From positions 18,241-36,533 of the forward strand of contig DDCX01000101.1 of NCBI GenBank assembly GCA_002336475.1: a stretch of DNA of 18,293 nt, written 5' to 3'. Of this stretch, positions 17,401-18,293 are shown piece after piece. The stretch is from Flavobacteriales bacterium UBA1995 (GTDB lineage Bacteria > Bacteroidota > Bacteroidia > Flavobacteriales_D > Sanyastnellaceae). The translations under genes were made by a program, and so were the position numbers. The notes under the pieces were generated by a model. The model was not told the DNA's origin. It made no database searches and was given only the letters and a program-made list of their open reading frames with translations. The stretch's first letter is position 1; each line of letters starts with the position of its first letter.

Positions 17401-18293
17401 AACAGCACTACAGAAGTGCAGACGATTACGTTGGAGGACATGACCGCTCCTGTGTTTGATTTCACACCTGCAGACCAGACCTTGGATTGCGCGGCGGAAT
17501 ACACTTTGGAGATGGCTACGGCCACTGACGCTTGCACGGGTGCATTGGTGACGTACACAGACACCGAGACGTTCCCATGCGACGGTAGCCGTGTCATTGA
17601 GCGCACGTTCACGGCAGTGGATGGCTGTGGCAACAGCACCTCTGCTGTCCAGACCATTTCATTCTTGGACACAACGGCTCCCACCTTCACTGCAACACCT
17701 GAGGACCTCTCATTGGATTGCAGCGAGGCTTTGCCCGTGACCATTGCAGAAGCTTCCGATGACTGTGGAACAGTGAGTGTGAACTACACTGATGAAACAG
17801 TGGCGGGTGATTGCGCTGGCCAGTATACAGTACTGCGCACATTCACTGCTGAGGATGGTTGTGGAAACAGCTCTACGCATGTTCAGACCATCGCGTTCAA
17901 CGACACAACAGCTCCAGTGATCATCAGCAGCCCCGCAGACTCCACCTATCAGGTGTCTGCAGGAGAGGACATTCCGGTGGAATTCCCTGAAGCTGAGGAT
18001 GCTTGCGGCACCGTCAACATCACGTATGTGGACGTATGCAGCGCTCAAGGAGTGGGTGGGTACACAGCGACCAGAACCTTTACGGTTGTGGACGACTGTG
18101 GCAATGAAACCATCGTAACACAGGCGGTGACGGTGAACTTCAACCTTGGCTGTGACGATCCTGCCGCAACCAACTACGATGCCCAAGCTGCCGCTGGTGA
18201 TGGGTCTTGTATCTACGCGGGTTGTACAAACCCAGAGGCCCTCAACTTCAACCCACTTGCGGACGAAGACGACGGATCTTGTGTGGTGGCTAC
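8473..18293 (+). CDS. Giant multidomain secreted protein with A modules, carbohydrate-binding-like modules, HYR repeats and Cys-rich repeats (3' end outside window)
   Basis: One reading frame runs from the ATG at 8473 to the right edge without a stop: 3,273 complete codons, so the protein exceeds about 330 kDa. Residues 1-23 are a signal peptide (hydrophobic 9-22, cleavage predicted after 'TVTA'). Order by residue: A1 (about 28-218), R1, C1 (261-376), R2, C2 (403-516), R3, C3 (540-650), R4, C4 (672-783), R5, A2 (about 812-997), four HYR-like repeats (1001-1315), R6, A3 (about 1339-1530), Cys array R7-R27 with EF-hand-like spacers (1533-2210), A4 (about 2213-2406), R28, eight HYR-like repeats (2445-3225), R29 and R30. 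It is very rich in Asp, Thr, Ala and Cys and very poor in Lys, as expected for an exported acidic protein. Export is presumably Sec followed by type IX secretion, but the C-terminus that would show a sorting domain is missing. A surface fibre, adhesin or matrix role is inference. It is transcribed away from ffh. Confidence 0.96.
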   Translation, partial: MNMRFQLYSLTCLLVAFMGTVTAQNACFDVSDDVAGFQLSVETHATDVVGGMTTYRVYMSTPGTTDFVSACIGDGVNPLYLNTTTSFYQDPLGGTTAASINPLYYGPFPDAAYDSWVTIGIDQQPILADGETDISVLVDPNVTSWEVGFGAGGGVDISSPIGGGWYILPSSTNGISGDDQRVLLAQLTTDGEISGQLYIQVFPNGEQAQLIESNFSFSQVSCGVSGCTDNTACNYNDTATSDDGSCQFAAANFDCNGDCLTTETVFNVDMSCSETTYSSVHVTGPWCNWCGAESYNTLTDEDGDGTYSVSVCIPEGDVEYKYMVDNWADQENLVDDAQAGSACAAVTDASTYANRLTTAGTATSDTYGSCLTCAEQAEATQGCTDDDAVNYSATATTDNGSCMYNVTLQVDMEQAGLQAGDIVYVNGTFNEWCGDCNPLSDEDADGVWTVTLPLAPGTAEYKFTINGWSAQEELVAGSACDFNPEDGFANRGFTVVDAPVVMPLVCYNSCTECVDDIAGCMDSSASNYNALANIDNGLCQFPVTFRVDMGNFQGSFGTVNVNGSFNNWCGDCNAMTAVGDDVYEVTLNILADTIEYKFTLDGWSQQEEFTPGASCTATLDGFTNRSLIVDGAQDLSAVCWNTCAACLDFPGCMDQAAVNYDATALIDDASCQYSITFQVDMNQYGLAPSDVVFLNGTYNSWCGDCNPMDDSDGDGIWAFTVTLTEGLQEYKFTVNGWSAQEMFDGSEACTTDPAEYVNRVLDVAASTTLDAVCWNSCAACPVLGCTDATACNYVPGADQEDGSCNYCCADLGSNFEGYGLEQEIVSFDGIAGMTTYRFYITTPNATDVVSAVSGDAEVPTYINTTTSFYQDELGSVFPNGVNPLLFDTYPGLEFDSWVTIGISQSPDLSASEAAISMAEAESWTTEFENGQNLAIDGFFGGAWYVTSDNSNGIAGDDNKVLLAQLTTDGDLSGQFLVQVFPNGESDGLGDLVTLTFGPNVDTDAPAFVDFPADVTVSCSDALPPAEVLATDQCSDATVTMTEATSGDGCLSSVVRTYTATDLAGNSTINVWTITVSDDDAPVFSAPADIAVFCGDDLSPANTGDVTSAEDCNSYTVSYNDVGMFNMSPCVGDQIARTWRVLDDCGNEAVDIQVITVEDNAAPTFVEVPADTTIACGAAVPASSAVAADDCGSVTVSQSEVSEDGECAGASAIYRTFVAEDPCGNTTTHVQTIAVVDTVAPEFTSVPADVTVSVYDDVEVVMAEASDNCSAATVLYADEVDGSANDFALITRTFTAVDACGNAATATQTITVLEVLGCMDASACNYSDVATADDGSCDYCSCDGVYPVDGPYNLDIDTIQDGIDGMTTYQVYITVESADDFFSAVTGDVLNPTYVRTSTSFYQDVLGSASAHGINQAVIDAFPSVQYDSWVSVGLTSSADLSAGEGEVSVVEGEPWIAAFESGENIELTGQYGGGWYALNGSSNGIAGEDLRVLVGQFTTDGVFSGQMYVQVFPNGDGSNMQFQTLRWGEPQCGCQLEDACNYNPDAAYTDNDNCLYPADLYGAPHFDCDGVCLNDVDGDDVCDEDEVPGCTDTSACNYSELATDDNGSCTYPAYGYECDGTCISDEDNDGICDLNEVLGCNLSTACNFDPAATENDNSCTFDCYGCTDDQAANYDSEALLDDGGCLFGGCTDEGASNYDATVDFNDGSCLFEGCTNPQACNFTPGANLDDGSCDVTSCAGCTNDLACNYDSTATLHDGSCEFFSCRGCTQSGAFNYDDTASIDDGSCLFGGCTDETASNYDSTADFGDGSCEYPGCIDASACNYDLDANVSDGSCEFESCAGCMITFACNYDPTATIQLDSACDFYACCGDPTADNYEDGVADFLTYGCSYGGSAPMVESTGCELTFACNFGDTENPCEFSSCAGCTEESACNYDATATIPVTCLSAEDIYGVDYVDCAGECLNDVNENDLCDEVEVTGCTNPLACNFDDQASFDDGSCDTVSCAGCTDTAACNYDAAASQNDGSCDYVSCFGCTDAAACNYDASATSSDGSCTYPPAANLDCNGDCINDGNSNGICDEEETLGCTDLNACNFDTDATFDDSSCEYVSCTGCTNSSACNYDSEASINDGSCEFTSCLGCTDAAACNYDAAASADDGSCAFPEPEYDCEGNCLVDSDGDGICDAFDGNFSGCMDPLACNYAPLADEDDGSCDFCSCSGFTTDLSGYGVEIEEYATNAIAGYTTYRVYITTPNATDKVSAVTGQSANPTYIETTGDFYQHPNGGVFPNGINPILYSFVPEIEFDSWFTIGIDAAPVSANGEGNIQGLPEPEAWSSVFEGGSGFTIDDIIGSGWFVNPDVSNGVAGDDNKVLLAQLTTNGDLSGQFYVQVFPEGDNLNQERVTLTFGGSQCGCTDVTACNYVASAIIDDGSCYFPQFGYGCDDACLFDSEAPEFTEVPEDMNVSCSADISVVMPAATDNCDQDLTFTYNDSIVDGPCGETFDIIRSYIATDDFGHADTVTHVIHVVDEQAPVFTNVPAGATVECGDPIPSTQPVAVDNCNGVTITYTDEMTSTGCGNTGTLLRTWSAEDACGNVSTETTEYTIVDTTDPVISGVPADLTIGCEEEYDFPSPSASDACGSVELNEEVSVVEGGCANSYTLIRTFTAIDACGNFTQEVQSISVLDDDAPVFAGLPADQTLECGEEVPTVTVTAEDACAGTIEVSYSDAEVTLDACQYQVVRTFSATDSCGNTATHDWTLTFEDTTAPTFTVPADVTLDCSVDPVPANAGALTDAADGCDAAPAVNFSDVVTDGTFSLEGMTADFRVELRLNNLAAFPRVLEATGVPIGAGMELSLTDETSNPLNLRGAIEIDVTGNQVALTVADVAGSESYDYIEVRLSNISGAGIVGANIDMGTLLADAASADWTVTTLANEIVLVLDEVDGSTMEISEDGAAGLEALNPLNCLTNNIITRTWTVTDACGNSTTEVQTITLEDMTAPVFDFTPADQTLDCAAEYTLEMATATDACTGALVTYTDTETFPCDGSRVIERTFTAVDGCGNSTSAVQTISFLDTTAPTFTATPEDLSLDCSEALPVTIAEASDDCGTVSVNYTDETVAGDCAGQYTVLRTFTAEDGCGNSSTHVQTIAFNDTTAPVIISSPADSTYQVSAGEDIPVEFPEAEDACGTVNITYVDVCSAQGVGGYTATRTFTVVDDCGNETIVTQAVTVNFNLGCDDPAATNYDAQAAAGDGSCIYAGCTNPEALNFNPLADEDDGSCVVA
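8554..9126 (+). other. Module A1 (unnamed repeated domain, copy 1 of 4)
   Basis: A domain of about 190 residues with landmarks 'GMTTYRVYMSTPGTTD', 'SFYQDPLGG', 'YDSWVTIGI', 'GGGWYI', 'NGISGDD', 'VLLAQLTTDG' and 'GQLYIQVFPNG'. The order and spacing of these match the other three copies. I cannot assign it to a named family. It differs from A2-A4 in carrying an extra cysteine (residue 71, 8683-8685). Confidence 0.85.
9253..10821 (+). repeat. Four carbohydrate-binding-like beta-sandwich modules C1-C4
   Basis: Copies lie at 9253-9600, 9679-10020, 10090-10422 and 10486-10821, separated by single Cys repeats R2, R3 and R4. Each has an 'F.VDM' strand, then (C2-C4) 'VNGTFNEWCGDC'-like sequence, a mostly DGDG-type acidic loop, 'EYKFTINGWSAQEE' and 'FANR'. 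C2-C4 end in a Cys cluster such as 'VCWNSCAAC'. This layout resembles the E-set starch/glycogen-binding domains (CBM48/CBM20/AMPK type), where the aromatic residues contact sugar. The assignment is by motif recall. C1 is the most divergent, with 'GPWCNWCGAE' at the loop. C2-C4 hold six cysteines each. Confidence 0.7.
10906..11463 (+). other. Module A2 (copy 2 of 4)
   Basis: Same landmarks as A1: 'GMTTYRFYITTPNATD', 'SFYQDELG', 'FPNGVNPLL', 'FDSWVTIGI', 'SNGIAGDDNKVLLAQ' and 'VQVFPNG'. A short 'YCC' follows repeat R5 just before it, and HYR-like repeats follow. It has no cysteine inside the module. Confidence 0.85.
11473..12417 (+). repeat. HYR/Ig-like repeat block 1 (four repeats, about 79 residues each)
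   Basis: Repeats begin near 11473, 11707, 11944 and 12181, each with 'AP.F...PAD.T..C', a central 'D.C', a third Cys and an 'RT(Y/F).A.D.CGN' strand. This is the pattern of HYR (hyalin) repeats, an Ig-like fold common in exported Bacteroidota proteins. A full copy has four cysteines. Repeat 1 lacks the fourth ('DLAGN'), and repeat 4 lacks both the first and the third. Confidence 0.85.
12487..13065 (+). other. Module A3 (copy 3 of 4)
   Basis: It carries 'GMTTYQVYITVESADD', 'SFYQDVLG', 'HGINQAV', 'YDSWVSVGL', 'GGGWYAL', 'SNGIAGEDLRVLVGQ' and 'YVQVFPNG'. This copy immediately precedes the dense Cys array. Repeat R6 and a 'DYCSC' linker come before it. Confidence 0.85.
13069..15102 (+). repeat. 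Cys-rich repeat array R7-R27 with EF-hand-like spacers
   Basis: This holds 21 in-frame copies of a unit of about 21 residues: G-C-[TM]-[DN]-x-x-A-C-N-[YF]-D...A...D-D-G-S-C. Units start at 13069, 13237, 13387, 13465, 13537, 13609, 13690, 13771, 13843, 13915, 13996, 14074 (degenerate), 14176 (short), 14245, 14407, 14488, 14569, 14722, 14803, 14884 and 15040. Linkers are 3 residues (no Cys), 5-6 residues (one Cys) or about 30 residues containing an EF-hand-like Asp-rich loop (three Cys). Nine more copies lie outside the array: R1 9148, R2 9616, R3 10027, R4 10423, R5 10822, R6 12418, R28 15697, R29 18148 and R30 18220. Confidence 0.93.
15109..15690 (+). other. Module A4 (copy 4 of 4)
   Basis: It carries 'GYTTYRVYITTPNATD', 'FPNGINPIL', 'FDSWFTIGI', 'GSGWFVN', 'SNGVAGDDNKVLLAQ' and 'YVQVFPEG'. 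It follows R27 and is closely similar to A2, suggesting the two share a recent common copy. The canonical 'SFYQD' reads 'DFYQH' here. Confidence 0.85.
15805..18147 (+). repeat. HYR/Ig-like repeat block 2 (eight repeats, one with a large insert)
   Basis: Repeats begin near 15808, 16045, 16279, 16513, 16744, 17443, 17677 and 17914, each with 'AP.F...PAD', a 'D.C' centre and 'RTF.A.D.CGN'. Most copies have four cysteines. The first lacks the fourth ('DDFGH') and the last lacks the first. The fifth is interrupted between its second and third cysteines by a Cys-free insert of 152 residues (16888-17343). Together with block 1 this gives 12 HYR-like repeats in the window. Confidence 0.85.

Noticed and set aside
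16158..18186. Several overlapping minus-strand open frames rich in Val, Ser and Thr
   Set aside because: Mirror images of the Thr/Asp/Ala-rich HYR repeats, with no independent coding evidence.

Overview
The window (about 57% G+C by eye) looks like a compact chromosome segment from a marine member of the Bacteroidota, most likely order Flavobacteriales (Cryomorphaceae/Schleiferiaceae/Crocinitomicaceae-like). The grounds are the ffh-folD-ribD gene order, a DUF2807 lipoprotein, a Bacteroidota-type PagL-like protein, the near absence of Shine-Dalgarno sequences, and huge secreted proteins built from 'GCTD..ACNY...DGSC' repeats. The lineage is an inference; there is no rRNA here to confirm it.

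Layout. (1) 1-504: C-terminal end of a secreted protein with two Cys-rich repeats and a dockerin/EF-hand-like tail. (2) 512-1645 (-): PagL-like outer-membrane acyloxyacyl hydrolase, convergent with gene 1 and head-to-head with mazG. (3) 1644-3259 (+): mazG, coupled by an ATGA overlap to a DUF2807 (head GIN) lipoprotein. (4) 3260-8331 (-): a tightly packed five-gene run, read from right to left: ffh, folD, ribD, an EamA-type transporter and an SGNH-hydrolase lipoprotein. Two of its junctions are ATGA overlaps and the other two are gaps of 3 and 22 bp. (5) 8332-8472: the only real intergenic space, AT-rich and divergent. (6) 8473-18293 (+): one uninterrupted reading frame of 3,273 codons that runs off the right edge. 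I translated it line by line and found no stop.

The giant protein is the point of interest. It reads: signal peptide; module A1; four carbohydrate-binding-like beta-sandwich modules (C1-C4) alternating with Cys repeats R1-R5; A2; four HYR/Ig-like repeats; R6; A3; a dense array of 21 Cys repeats (R7-R27) with five EF-hand-like spacers; A4; R28; eight more HYR-like repeats, one carrying a 152-residue insert; then R29, R30 and beyond. The A module (about 190 residues, four copies) is not a domain I can name.

The Cys array follows a parity rule. Whenever the internal 'AC' cysteine of a repeat is missing, the cysteine in the following linker is missing too. Every repeat plus its linker therefore holds 2, 4 or 6 cysteines, which predicts a specific disulfide scheme. 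The array also has two higher-order periods, 306 bp (four repeats) and about 315 bp (three repeats). Taken together this suggests a very large, acidic, probably Ca2+-binding, disulfide-stapled surface or secreted fibre with a sugar-binding N-terminal part. That function is inference.
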